NCBI GenBank assembly: GCA_035711465.1
Contig: DASTCC010000347.1
Location: forward strand, 1-10,364
Direction of reading: 5' to 3'
Source of the DNA: DASTCC01 sp035711465
GTDB taxonomy: Bacteria > Acidobacteriota > Vicinamibacteria > Vicinamibacterales > SCN-69-37
DNA length: 10,364 bases
Made by a program: the position numbers and the translations under genes. Shown piece by piece: positions 1 to 8,263 of the stretch; the first letter of the stretch is position 1, and every line of letters starts with the position of its first letter. The notes below the pieces were generated by a model. That model was not told where the DNA came from and searched no databases. It was given only the letters and a program-made list of their open reading frames with translations.

Positions 1-572
1 TGACCGAGCGGCCGGACTCCGTCGTGCAGCAGTGCCGCGTCGATCGCGTATCGCGTCATGTCCGAGTCGGCTCGATACGGCATCACGTAGTTCTCCAGGA
101 TCGTGTCGTGTGCGTAGGCGTAGCAGGTATTGGCGCCGCGCACGTCCAGGTTGTCGTTCCACCGCGCCGGCCGGAAGACGGGCGCCGACTTCCCGTCGAT
201 TGACTGCAGATCGATCGCCGGGACGTCGGCGATGGGCGCGAGCAGGGGATCGTCGGGCCGGATCCGGTCCAGTCGATACCGGGCGGCGAGCTCCTCGCGG
301 TTGGTGTCGATCAGCTCGTCCTCCACGCCTGGCGCGAGCGCCACTTTGCCGTCCGGCGTCCTGATCCTGTTCCGGTAGATGTGAAACCGGCGGCCGTCGT
401 CGTCGACGATCTCGTAGCCGCGATAGCCGGTTCGGTGCGGCTGCGGCGGCGGCGCGTCCGGTGGCGACGTCGCGGCCTGGCACCAGGCGCGAACGCGTGC
501 CACCGTCGCCGGATCGGTGATGTACCACTCGGGATCGGGGCGGCCGGTGTAGAGGCGAAGATGCACTTTCAT
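1..572 (-). CDS. Uncharacterised protein, 3' end beyond window (partial)
   Basis: An open frame of 190 codons starts at ATG 572-570 and runs off the left edge without a stop. The start overlaps the stop codon of the upstream SagB-type dehydrogenase (ATGA), so the two are almost certainly translationally coupled. No family is recognised with confidence. The N-terminus (residues 1-35) begins MKVHLRLYTG and contains Trp and Cys. Residues 37-45 are Pro-rich. Residues 50-80 look like a small beta-rich segment (GYRGYEIVDDDGRRFHIYR). The most distinctive element is NTCYAYA at 148-154, followed by a Pro at 165 and a DGVRPL stretch at 184-189. It recalls an Asn-x-Cys-Tyr-x-Tyr motif I associate with uncharacterised bacterial proteins; a catalytic role for that Cys is speculation. 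No signal peptide or membrane segment is visible. Codon use is like that of its neighbours. Confidence is high that it is a gene and low on function. Confidence 0.8.
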   Translation of the reverse strand, partial: MKVHLRLYTGRPDPEWYITDPATVARVRAWCQAATSPPDAPPPQPHRTGYRGYEIVDDDGRRFHIYRNRIRTPDGKVALAPGVEDELIDTNREELAARYRLDRIRPDDPLLAPIADVPAIDLQSIDGKSAPVFRPARWNDNLDVRGANTCYAYAHDTILENYVMPYRADSDMTRYAIDAALLHDGVRPLG

Positions 573-1648
573 GACGGCTTCACTTTCCGCGCCCAGCGGG
601 CCGGCAACGTTCCCGCGCGCTGCGTATCGCCGGGGCGGGCGCCGACGCCGGCGATGTAGATCGGTGCCTCCGAGATCCCGTCGAGTCCAAGCGCGCGCTC
701 CCAGGCAAGCTCGCCGAAGCCGATCGTCGAAAAGGGCGCCAGCCTCAGCGCCGTCGCCACGAGGCAGAACGTCTGGCAAAGATGTCCCGCCTCGATCAGC
801 ACCGACCGGTAGACGCGGCTCGACGGATACCGCCACATCGTCCGCGCGAAGACCGGCGCCATCAGCACGAGTGCCGCAGCGCTCGCAAAGTACGGCTGAT
901 GGCCGAGCTCGGCGGCAATGCGCGATCGCGGCACGCGTCCCGGCAGCCGAACGAGCCGGTGCCCTTCGGCGTCGTAATGGTGCACGGATCCGGCGGCCAG
1001 CCCGCGTACGCTCAACGCGACGACGTACGCTTCGATCGGATGCCGCGCGCCGCCCGAAGGCGACGTCTTCAAGACGATGTCGCCCTGGCCCGGGACGCCG
1101 ACCCGCTTCTGCACGCCGAACGTCCACCCCAACAGCGTGGCGAGCTCGTCGAGCGCGAGCATCCGCTTGCCGAACCGTCGCCACGTACGCCGCGCCGTTA
1201 GAGTCCTGCCGAGATCGCCGAGCGCCCGGCCCGGCGGCAGCGGGAGCGCGCGGCCGTCGATCGTCTTCGTCGGCGCCGGCGTCGGCACTGTGCGGGCCTT
1301 CGCCGCGAGCTCCGCGTCGTAGCTGAACGGGTCCGGCCGGTAGCGGCCGTTCTTCGTCGCGAAATGGAAGAACGCCGCCTCCGGATGCCACACCGTCCAT
1401 TCGCCGAGCGGCGGCTCGGCATCGGCATCGGCGTCGCGGCAAACGAGGCGGCGCTGGACGAGCCGCTCGAGCAACCGGCCGACGTCACGAGGTGGCCCGA
1501 GGGAGGGGATCCTCCGCGCCACTTCGGACGCCGTCGTCCAATCGGTCAGTTGCTCGAGCACGTCCAGCACCGCCGCCGTCACCGGAGTTTCGAGGCGCGT
1601 CAGGTAGTTGCGCGCGCGCAACGTCCCGTTGCGCCAATAGACGACCAC
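569..1648 (-). CDS. SagB-type (nitroreductase-like) FMN dehydrogenase
   Basis: A 359-aa flavin-dependent dehydrogenase of the SagB/ThcOx branch of the nitroreductase fold. Family members oxidise azolines to azoles in modified peptides, but many stand-alone members have no known substrate. Residues 1-75 form a small helical, winged-helix-like N-terminal region (TTASEVARRI, then VGRLLERLVQRRLV). HFATKN at 95-100 and the RRTWRRFG stretch at 153-160 start the oxidoreductase domain. TSPSGGARHPIEAYV at 195-209 is the family's flavin-binding Ser/Gly-rich motif. YRSVLIEAGHLCQTF at 280-294 and LGLDG..EAPIYIAGVG at 320-336 are the typical C-terminal motifs. The start is GTG 1648-1646; no good Shine-Dalgarno precedes it, so it may depend on the upstream gene 53 bp away. 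The downstream gene overlaps its stop. No YcaO-type cyclodehydratase is in the window, so an azoline-oxidising role is not shown. Confidence 0.88.
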   Translation of the reverse strand: MVVYWRNGTLRARNYLTRLETPVTAAVLDVLEQLTDWTTASEVARRIPSLGPPRDVGRLLERLVQRRLVCRDADADAEPPLGEWTVWHPEAAFFHFATKNGRYRPDPFSYDAELAAKARTVPTPAPTKTIDGRALPLPPGRALGDLGRTLTARRTWRRFGKRMLALDELATLLGWTFGVQKRVGVPGQGDIVLKTSPSGGARHPIEAYVVALSVRGLAAGSVHHYDAEGHRLVRLPGRVPRSRIAAELGHQPYFASAAALVLMAPVFARTMWRYPSSRVYRSVLIEAGHLCQTFCLVATALRLAPFSTIGFGELAWERALGLDGISEAPIYIAGVGARPGDTQRAGTLPARWARKVKPS

Positions 1649-1652
1649 GGTC

Positions 1653-1685
1653 GCCGCGCGCCGGTATTGTGTGGTGCGGCGCGGC
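1653..1685 (-). promoter_or_regulatory. Possible hairpin between small-protein gene and sagB-like gene
   Basis: GCCGCGC (1653-1659) and GCGCGGC (1679-1685) form a perfect 7-bp inverted repeat with a 19-nt loop, a few bases upstream of the dehydrogenase GTG start. In the minus-strand transcript it could hinder ribosome loading or pause RNA polymerase between a peptide gene and its downstream enzyme gene. There is no T-tract. Short GC dyads like this arise by chance in such DNA, so the assignment is weak. Confidence 0.22.
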
Positions 1686-1701
1686 TGAGGCGCCGGCTTG
1701 C

Positions 1702-1989
1702 TCAGCTCTCCTCCTCGAGCACGAACGGGTTCGACAGGATGTTGTCGCCGCAGACGTCGTCCATCAACTGAATGGCCTCACCGAGACTCTTCTCGATCAT
1801 CCTCGCCGTCTTGAGCGCGGGCGTGCCGGCGTGCTTCATCGGCACCTTCTTGGCTTTCTTGCCGCTCTCGAGCGCCTGGACGAGCGTGGTTGCTTGCGCC
1901 CGGCGCGCCTTGAGACCCGCTTTGATCGTCTTGACGGAGGCAATCACGATGATCTTCGTTTTCTTCGCTTTCTTGGCCTTCTTGGCCAT
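1702..1989 (-). CDS. Small Lys/Ala-rich protein, possible modified-peptide precursor
   Basis: A 95-aa protein not recognised as any named family. Residues 1-11 are MAKKAKKAKKT, a histone-H1-like basic patch. A hydrophobic stretch, IIVIASVKTI, follows at 13-22, then a basic helix and a second KKAKK at 44-48. The last 30 residues turn acidic, with the single Cys in DDVCGDN (77-83) and a SNPFVLEEES end. The start at ATG 1989 is preferred over ATG 1995 because a GAGGG at 1997-2001 then sits 7 nt upstream; the earlier ATG would leave only 1 nt. It lies 67 bp after the kinase stop and 53 bp before the SagB-type dehydrogenase, all on one strand. Its size, its split basic/acidic design and its adjacency to a SagB enzyme suggest a substrate peptide. 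A nucleoid-binding basic protein is the main alternative. Real gene likely; function open. Confidence 0.7.
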   Translation of the reverse strand: MAKKAKKAKKTKIIVIASVKTIKAGLKARRAQATTLVQALESGKKAKKVPMKHAGTPALKTARMIEKSLGEAIQLMDDVCGDNILSNPFVLEEES

Positions 1990-1996
1990 GGCCATG

Positions 1997-2001
1997 CCCT
2001 C
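1997..2001 (-). promoter_or_regulatory. Ribosome binding site deciding the small-protein start
   Basis: GAGGG on the minus strand ends 7 nt before ATG 1989-1987 but only 1 nt before ATG 1995-1993. This favours the inner ATG as the true start. Confidence 0.5.
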
Positions 2002-2056
2002 GCGCGCATCGATGCCGATCGGCCGGGCCGCGCGCGGCGCCCGATCGCCGGTCGAA

Positions 2057-4546
2057 CTACAAGCCGATTCGTCGCAACAGCGCCTGAAAGCGCGGGTCGC
2101 TCCGCAGTGGATCCGCGCGCGGATCCACCTTGATCCAGAGAATGTTCTCAACCCGGTTGTCCACGGCGGTGTTGAGCGCGGCGAAAGCCTCGTCGATTCG
2201 GCCAGCGGCGGCGAGCATATAGCCGTACTGATCGATTGACGCGCCGACGTTGTCGGTCGCGCGCCGGCTCTCGATCTGCGCGACGACCCGCGCCGCGTCG
2301 TCGGCGAGGCCGGCAACCGTGTAGACCCGCGCCAGCTCGAAGAGCCACGACGTGTTCGACGCTCCCGCCAGCGCGAAGTTGATCTCGCGGATGGCGCGCG
2401 CCTGGTCGCCCATCGCGGAGACGATGCGGCCAATGCCGAAGTGGGCGACGGGGTAGTTGGCATCAATGGCGAGCGCGCTCTCCATTTCCTTGAGCGCGCG
2501 CTCGTAGTCGCGACGGTAGTAGTAGGCGAACGCGTGCAGGACGATGCGCTGCGGCATCGACGACTCGAGCTCGCGCGCCGCCTGAGCCTCGGCGATGGCT
2601 TCGTCCAGACGTCCCTGGGAGGCGAGAAAGGTCGAATAGCGCTGTCGGACCTGCGGCAGACTGGGATTGATCTCGAGCGCCCGTTGGAAGGAGCGCTCGG
2701 CGGCGCGAAAGTCCCAGTCGTAATAGAACTGCAGCACGGCGAGCGCGCCGTAGCCTCGGGCCTCGGCCGCGTTCAGGCGAATTGCTTCCAGCGCGTCGTG
2801 ACGGACCTGTTCGATCTCGCTGTTCCGAGTCGCAAACGACGAGGTATTGGCGACGCGGAGCCGAGCGTCGGCGAGCGCCGCCCACGCGGCTGCAAAATCC
2901 GGCGCCAGCGCGACCGCGCGCTGGAAGTGTCCGAGAGCGATCTGCTGGCGGGCGTCAGCGGGCGACGCGGCGGCCGCCAGCCCGCGCAGGTATTCGTCCT
3001 GCGCCTCGGCGCTGACCGGGCGTTGCTCCAACGCCTGTTTCGCCGACGCGCCGATCTCGAGCGACAGTTTGGCGGCAACGAGCCCCGCCACTTCGGCCTG
3101 AGTCGCGAGCGTGTCCTTGCGATCCCTGGTGAAGGTCTCGCCCCAGATCGCGCTGTTGGTGACCGGATCGATCAGCGCCACGGTCATTCGCAGCCGGTCG
3201 CCGCCCGAGGAGATCGACGCCCGCAACAGGAGCCTGGCGCGCAGTCGATCCGCGACCGAGGCCGCAGCCAGGGTCGGATCGCGAAACGGCGCCACCGCGT
3301 CGTAGGACGGCACGAGGATCGTCTGCAGGCTGGCGAGGTCGGCGATGAGCACCTGCGTCAGCGCCTCGGCGACGTAGTTCATCGACGGATCGCCGGTGAG
3401 ATTCTCGACCGGCATCACCGCCACCACCGGCCGTCCGCCATCGACCGGCGCGCCTCGAAAACGTACAAACGCGTTGTACGCGGCCGTCAGGACGAACAGC
3501 GTCGCCGCCGCGGCCAGCAGCCAGGCGGCCACGCTCGTTCGCGTCGCGGCACGCATCTGCGGGCGGACGACCGCCGAGAGCGCCTCTTCGAGATCGCCGG
3601 TGGTCGCAAATCGATCGGCCGGGTCGGGCGCGAGCATCCGGGTGACGACGGCGACGAACGCCTGCGGCAAATCGGGGCGAACGTCCCTGAGCGACCGCGT
3701 CGCCCGCGCGCGGTGCGCGTTCCGCAGCGCGTCGAGCGTCGCTGCCTGAATCGGCAGCTCGCCGGTCACCAGGAAAAAAAGCAGGACGCCGAGACCGTAG
3801 ATGTCGCTCTGCCTGGACGCGGGCCTGTAGTCGAACAGCTCCGGCGCCATGTAATCCGGGGTCCCGATGACGTCGCGCGGCGTCACGTCGCCGGCCGGTG
3901 CCGACACCGCGCTGGCGCCGAGATCCATCAACACAATCCGGCCGCCCTCTTCGCGCATGATGTTCTGCGCTTTGACGTCTCGGTGGACGAGCCCCGCATG
4001 ATGCACGGCGGCCAGCGCCCCGGCAAGCTCGAGGCCGATCGCCGTCGCCTCGCCCGCGCTCATCGGTCCGCTGGTGCGGATGACATGACCAAGCGATCGG
4101 CCGCGGATGTACTCCATCCAGATCCCGGCGACGCCGTCGACGACGTCGGCGCCGTAGACGGTGACGACGTTCGGATGCCGCACCTTCGCCAGCTTGCGGC
4201 CCTCGTCGATGACGCGCGCGGTGTCCGAGCCGGCGCGGTAGAGCTTGAGGGCGACTTCGCGATCCAGCTGCGTGTCGTGGGCGCGGTAGACGGTGCCGTA
4301 GCCGCCGCGGCCGATTTCCTCGAACACCTCGAGGTGGCCCCACCGCCGCGACTCGAAGCTCGCCGTTTCCGTCGTCGCGGCGCTTTCGTCGTTCAGCCGC
4401 CGGTACTCACGGGCAATCGACGCGATGATGCCGAGCTCCACCGACAGGTCCGGCGAGTCGGGCGCCGGGCTCGAGGGCGATGCCGGCCAGGCCTCGACCT
4501 GTCCGTCGGCAATGCGCTCGGCGGTGCGAAGCAGATCAACGTTCAT
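2057..4546 (-). CDS. Membrane Ser/Thr protein kinase with TolB-like and TPR domains
   Basis: An 829-aa Hanks-type kinase. The catalytic domain spans about 72-325: glycine loop GRGGYGTV (79-86), VALK with Lys101, catalytic loop HRDVKAQN (188-195), then MDLG in place of the usual DFG (207-210), and GTPDYMAPE (228-236). One membrane helix lies at about 338-360, placing the kinase in the cytoplasm and the C-terminus outside. Residues 373-495 form a TolB N-terminal/FlgO-like domain (AVMPVENLTGDPSMNYVAEA). TPR-like helices fill about 520-800 (RAVALAPDFAAAWAALADA; RALEINPSLPQ). The tail KVDPRADPLRSDPRFQALL is characteristic of acidobacterial kinases. Residues 1-70 form a helical N-terminal segment. 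The start overlaps the end of the ECF sigma gene by 11 bp, so the two are co-expressed and the sigma factor is the likely partner or substrate. The Phe-to-Leu change in DFG is conservative and probably leaves activity intact. Confidence 0.94.
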   Translation of the reverse strand: MNVDLLRTAERIADGQVEAWPASPSSPAPDSPDLSVELGIIASIAREYRRLNDESAATTETASFESRRWGHLEVFEEIGRGGYGTVYRAHDTQLDREVALKLYRAGSDTARVIDEGRKLAKVRHPNVVTVYGADVVDGVAGIWMEYIRGRSLGHVIRTSGPMSAGEATAIGLELAGALAAVHHAGLVHRDVKAQNIMREEGGRIVLMDLGASAVSAPAGDVTPRDVIGTPDYMAPELFDYRPASRQSDIYGLGVLLFFLVTGELPIQAATLDALRNAHRARATRSLRDVRPDLPQAFVAVVTRMLAPDPADRFATTGDLEEALSAVVRPQMRAATRTSVAAWLLAAAATLFVLTAAYNAFVRFRGAPVDGGRPVVAVMPVENLTGDPSMNYVAEALTQVLIADLASLQTILVPSYDAVAPFRDPTLAAASVADRLRARLLLRASISSGGDRLRMTVALIDPVTNSAIWGETFTRDRKDTLATQAEVAGLVAAKLSLEIGASAKQALEQRPVSAEAQDEYLRGLAAAASPADARQQIALGHFQRAVALAPDFAAAWAALADARLRVANTSSFATRNSEIEQVRHDALEAIRLNAAEARGYGALAVLQFYYDWDFRAAERSFQRALEINPSLPQVRQRYSTFLASQGRLDEAIAEAQAARELESSMPQRIVLHAFAYYYRRDYERALKEMESALAIDANYPVAHFGIGRIVSAMGDQARAIREINFALAGASNTSWLFELARVYTVAGLADDAARVVAQIESRRATDNVGASIDQYGYMLAAAGRIDEAFAALNTAVDNRVENILWIKVDPRADPLRSDPRFQALLRRIGL

Positions 4547-5231
4547 GGCGCATGGCTTCGGCCAGACGCACGAGCGCGCGGCTCACCGCGACCCGCGCGG
4601 CATCGGCCGTCGGCTTCCCGAGCATCTCGGCGATTTCCTGATAGCTGCAGCCCATCTCGACGCGCGCCACGATCGCCTCGCGATCGCTCACCGACAGACG
4701 CTTCAGCGCCGCGTCGTAGCGGGCCACCGCCTCGGCGCCGACCGCTTCCTCGAGCGGCGACGGCCCGATCGCCTCGGCGGCCGGATCGAGCGGCACGACG
4801 CCCGGCCGCCGGTTGGCTCGCCGGCACTCGTCGCGCACGCGATTGATCACGGCCTGACGCAGGTAGCCGTACAGCGCGCCGGCGCCGCGATGCTCGAAGG
4901 CATCGAGGCGGCGGAACGTCTGGACGAGCGCTTCCTGGACGAGATCTTCGGTGTCGCGGAGATCGCGCGCCCAGGACGGCAGCCGGCCACGGGCCCAGTG
5001 ACGGAGGGGTGTCAGGTAACGGGCGTACAGACGGGCGAGTGCCGGCTGGTCGCCACGGCGAGCCAGCTCGAGCAGATCCTGAGTGGATTCGCCGATGGAC
5101 CCCGAGCCGGCGAGATCGACGGTTGGCCTTGCCGGCTGCACCGGTTCCACCAGCGACTCGAAGAAAGAGTGAACCAGCGGCATATTAGCCCGCGTGGTTC
5201 CACTGAACAAGATGGTCGCGAGTGGCGGCAT
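4536..5231 (-). CDS. ECF-type RNA polymerase sigma factor
   Basis: A 231-aa sigma-70-family factor of the ECF group. Region 2 covers about 64-112, with the acidic region 2.2 motif DTEDLVQE at 93-100 and the hydrophobic YGYLRQAVINRVRDECRR segment at 121-138 (region 2.3/2.4). A short Pro/Glu linker follows. Region 4 is at about 174-226 (LSVSDREAIVARVEMGCSYQEIAEMLGK, then the recognition helix AARVAVSRALVRL). An extra N-terminal extension of about 50 residues precedes region 2. The start at ATG 5231 is backed by AGGAG about 10 nt upstream; the inner Met17 has none. The gene overlaps the kinase gene by 11 bp, and no anti-sigma factor is present. Kinase-controlled ECF factors are known (for example the Vibrio EcfP/PknT pair), and that model fits here. 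Unlike EcfP, the acidic region 2.2 residues look intact, so phosphorylation may act differently. Confidence 0.92.
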   Translation of the reverse strand: MPPLATILFSGTTRANMPLVHSFFESLVEPVQPARPTVDLAGSGSIGESTQDLLELARRGDQPALARLYARYLTPLRHWARGRLPSWARDLRDTEDLVQEALVQTFRRLDAFEHRGAGALYGYLRQAVINRVRDECRRANRRPGVVPLDPAAEAIGPSPLEEAVGAEAVARYDAALKRLSVSDREAIVARVEMGCSYQEIAEMLGKPTADAARVAVSRALVRLAEAMRHER

Positions 5232-5336
5232 CGACCTGCGCTCCTGGCCCCGATCGGCCTTCCGGAGGCCGGCATCACTTCGGGAAACGCGTCAGGAGCC
5301 CGATCCGAACACCGCCGGAGGTGGGCGCGTGCCGGC

Positions 5337-7014
<1,678 letters not shown>

Positions 7015-7022
<8 letters not shown>

Positions 7023-7440
7023 GAACGTGTCCCTTCGACGTCACTCTGCGCGAGTCGCGGTTCCGACACGTGCTGCGCAGCGTCTCGGATGGTGCCTCGC
7101 CGAACCGTGCCTTGTAGCTCTTCGCAAACCGTCCGAGCTCTGAGAAGCCGTGATCGGCGGCAATGCTCGTGACCGTTGCGTGCGCGTCGCTGGAGGTGCA
7201 AAGCGCTTGCCGCACGGCGCGCATCCGCTCGGCGGCGATCCAGCGTTTCGGGCTCATGCCGTGCACGCCGTAGAACGCGTTGCGCAGGCCGCGCTCGCTC
7301 CGCCCGACCGCGCGGCTGAGCGCCGCGATGGTGAACGGTGCGCCGACATGCGCGCGGAAATGCGCCTCGATCCGCTGCAAGAGGTCGGTCGCCGTCCCGC
7401 GCGCATCGAGCCGTCGGGCGCCGCCGGATGTCATGGGCAT
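7015..7440 (-). CDS. AraC-family DNA-binding protein lacking a sensor domain
   Basis: A 141-aa protein made almost only of the AraC/XylS double-HTH domain. HTH 1 is at about 35-60 (FTIAALSRAVGRSERGLRNAF), the linker segment GMSPKRWIAAERMRAVRQAL at 61-80, and HTH 2 at about 88-122, ending in GFSELGRFAKSYKARFGEAPSET, the family signature. Normal AraC proteins are about 250-300 aa with an N-terminal ligand-binding domain. Here an in-frame TAG lies five codons before ATG 7440, so the short form is intrinsic, not a wrong start. ATG 7434 is an alternative start. It would act in the cytoplasm as a constitutive or level-controlled regulator. Its 3' end overlaps the sigma-54 activator gene by 8 bp. 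It is transcribed divergently from the response regulators across a region with an operator-like dyad, so autoregulation is plausible. Confidence 0.9.
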
Positions 7441-7487
7441 ACGGCCACTAAGCTAACGAGTGGCGGCCGATAAGGGAACTGCCTAAA

Positions 7488-7516
7488 CTGTCAGGTCCGA
7501 CTGTAAGATCTGACAG
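7488..7516. promoter_or_regulatory. Operator-like imperfect dyad in divergent intergenic region
   Basis: CTGTCAGGTC (7488-7497) and GATCTGACAG (7507-7516) are inverted repeats matching at 9 of 10 positions around a 9-nt centre, in one of the least G+C-rich stretches of the window. The half-site spacing of about 19 bp suits a dimeric regulator such as a NarL/LuxR-type protein; AraC proteins usually prefer direct repeats. On the minus strand CTGACA, followed after 16 nt by TATCGG, could be a weak promoter for the AraC gene, with its -35 inside the dyad. The binding protein is not known. Confidence 0.45.
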
Positions 7517-7518
7517 GT

Positions 7519-7545
7519 GGCGGCCCACGACATCTCGTGGCCGCC
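7519..7545. other. GC-rich hairpin in response-regulator leader
   Basis: GGCGGCCCACGA (7519-7530) and TCGTGGCCGCC (7535-7545) pair over 11 bp with one bulged C and a 4-nt CATC loop. The hairpin starts 2 nt after the operator-like dyad and about 90 nt before the first response-regulator gene. It could be a leader structure, a second binding site, or a block to transcription between the divergent genes. No T-tract follows. Confidence 0.4.
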
Positions 7546-7622
7546 TGGCGCCCGCCGCAGCTGCCGATTCTGCATAGCACTCGCCGCCGATACCCGGTAG
7601 CGTGTCGCGGGCCTGACGATGT

Positions 7623-7626
7623 GGAG
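7623..7626 (+). promoter_or_regulatory. Ribosome binding site deciding the response-regulator start
   Basis: GGAG with a 7-nt spacer to ATG 7634. This excludes the upstream in-frame ATG 7619, which overlaps the site, and makes the protein begin MAMPRVLLADD. Confidence 0.6.
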
Positions 7627-7633
7627 CCAGATC

Positions 7634-8263
7634 ATGGCCATGCCTCGGGTTCTCCTGGCGGACGACCACGCGCTGCTGCTCGGCGCGTTCGAGAAGCTGC
7701 TGGCGTCCGAATGTGAAGTGGTCGGTCAGGTGGCCGACGGACGCGCGCTCGTCGCCACCGCGGAGCGGCTGAAGCCGGACGTGATCGTCCTCGACATCTC
7801 GATGCCGCTGCTCAACGGGCTCGAAGCGGCGCGCCAGATCAAACAGACGCTCCGCCAGGTCAAGCTCGTGTTCCTGACGATGAACGAGGAGCCCGAGGTC
7901 GCGGCAGAGGCCTTCCGCGCCGGCGCGTCGGCGTACCTGCTGAAGCGGTCGGCCGCGTGGGAGCTCGCCACCGCGATTCGCGAAGTGATGCAGGGCCGAT
8001 CGTACGTGACCCCGCTGGTCACCGAAGGCCTCGTCGAGACGTTGATGACGCCCGACGCCGACAAGCCGTCACATGATCTCACCGCGCGGCAGCGTGAAGT
8101 GCTGCAGCTCCTCGCCGAAGGCCGGTCGATGAAAGAGGTGGCCGACCTGCTGGATCTGACGCCGCGGACGGTCGCCTTCCACAAGTATCGAATGATGGAA
8201 CAGCTTCGCGTGAAGTCGACCGCCGAGCTCATTCAGTATGCCGTCAAGCGTCATATCGTCTGA
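7634..8263 (+). CDS. NarL/FixJ-family response regulator with LuxR-type HTH
   Basis: A 209-aa two-domain response regulator. The receiver spans about 4-122: acidic pair Asp10/Asp11, phospho-acceptor Asp54 in IVLDISMP, Thr82 and Lys104 in YLLKRSA. The LuxR/GerE-type HTH lies at 148-205 (DLTARQREVLQLLAEGRSMK, then the recognition helix region LTPRTVAFHKYRMME). Phosphorylation by a sensor kinase should promote dimerisation and DNA binding in the cytoplasm. No histidine kinase is in the window, so the partner must be encoded elsewhere. The gene follows a divergent intergenic region with two dyads, and its 3' end overlaps the next response-regulator gene by 26 bp. The start is chosen from the GGAG site. 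Confidence 0.94.
   Translation: MAMPRVLLADDHALLLGAFEKLLASECEVVGQVADGRALVATAERLKPDVIVLDISMPLLNGLEAARQIKQTLRQVKLVFLTMNEEPEVAAEAFRAGASAYLLKRSAAWELATAIREVMQGRSYVTPLVTEGLVETLMTPDADKPSHDLTARQREVLQLLAEGRSMKEVADLLDLTPRTVAFHKYRMMEQLRVKSTAELIQYAVKRHIV

Noticed and set aside
569..1648. Calling a complete thiazole/oxazole-modified microcin cluster
   Set aside because: Only a SagB-type enzyme is present; no YcaO, ThiF-like or transporter gene is visible, so the full pathway is not supported.
1990..2466. Extension of the small Lys-rich protein into the kinase 3' end
   Set aside because: The upstream part is an Arg/Ser-rich out-of-frame reading of the kinase; the recognisable basic N-terminus and the ribosome binding site favour the start at 1989.
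3774..3780. Run of seven A (T on the coding strand) inside the kinase gene, a possible slippage site
   Set aside because: It encodes the ordinary LLFFLV segment of the kinase fold and a single 7-nt run is weak evidence for phase variation.
2441..4846. Long plus-strand open frame of about 800 codons opposite the kinase gene
   Set aside because: It mirrors a well-supported minus-strand kinase, is full of Arg and short repeats, has no recognisable domain, and is typical of antisense frames in G+C-rich genes.
5255..5271. Short dyad CGGCCT-N5-AGGCCG between the sigma-54 activator and the ECF gene, considered as a terminator
   Set aside because: Only 6 bp, no T-tract, and close to the ECF ribosome binding site; too weak to call.
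7619..7633. Upstream ATG of the first response regulator
   Set aside because: It overlaps the GGAG site that serves ATG 7634 and has no ribosome binding site of its own.
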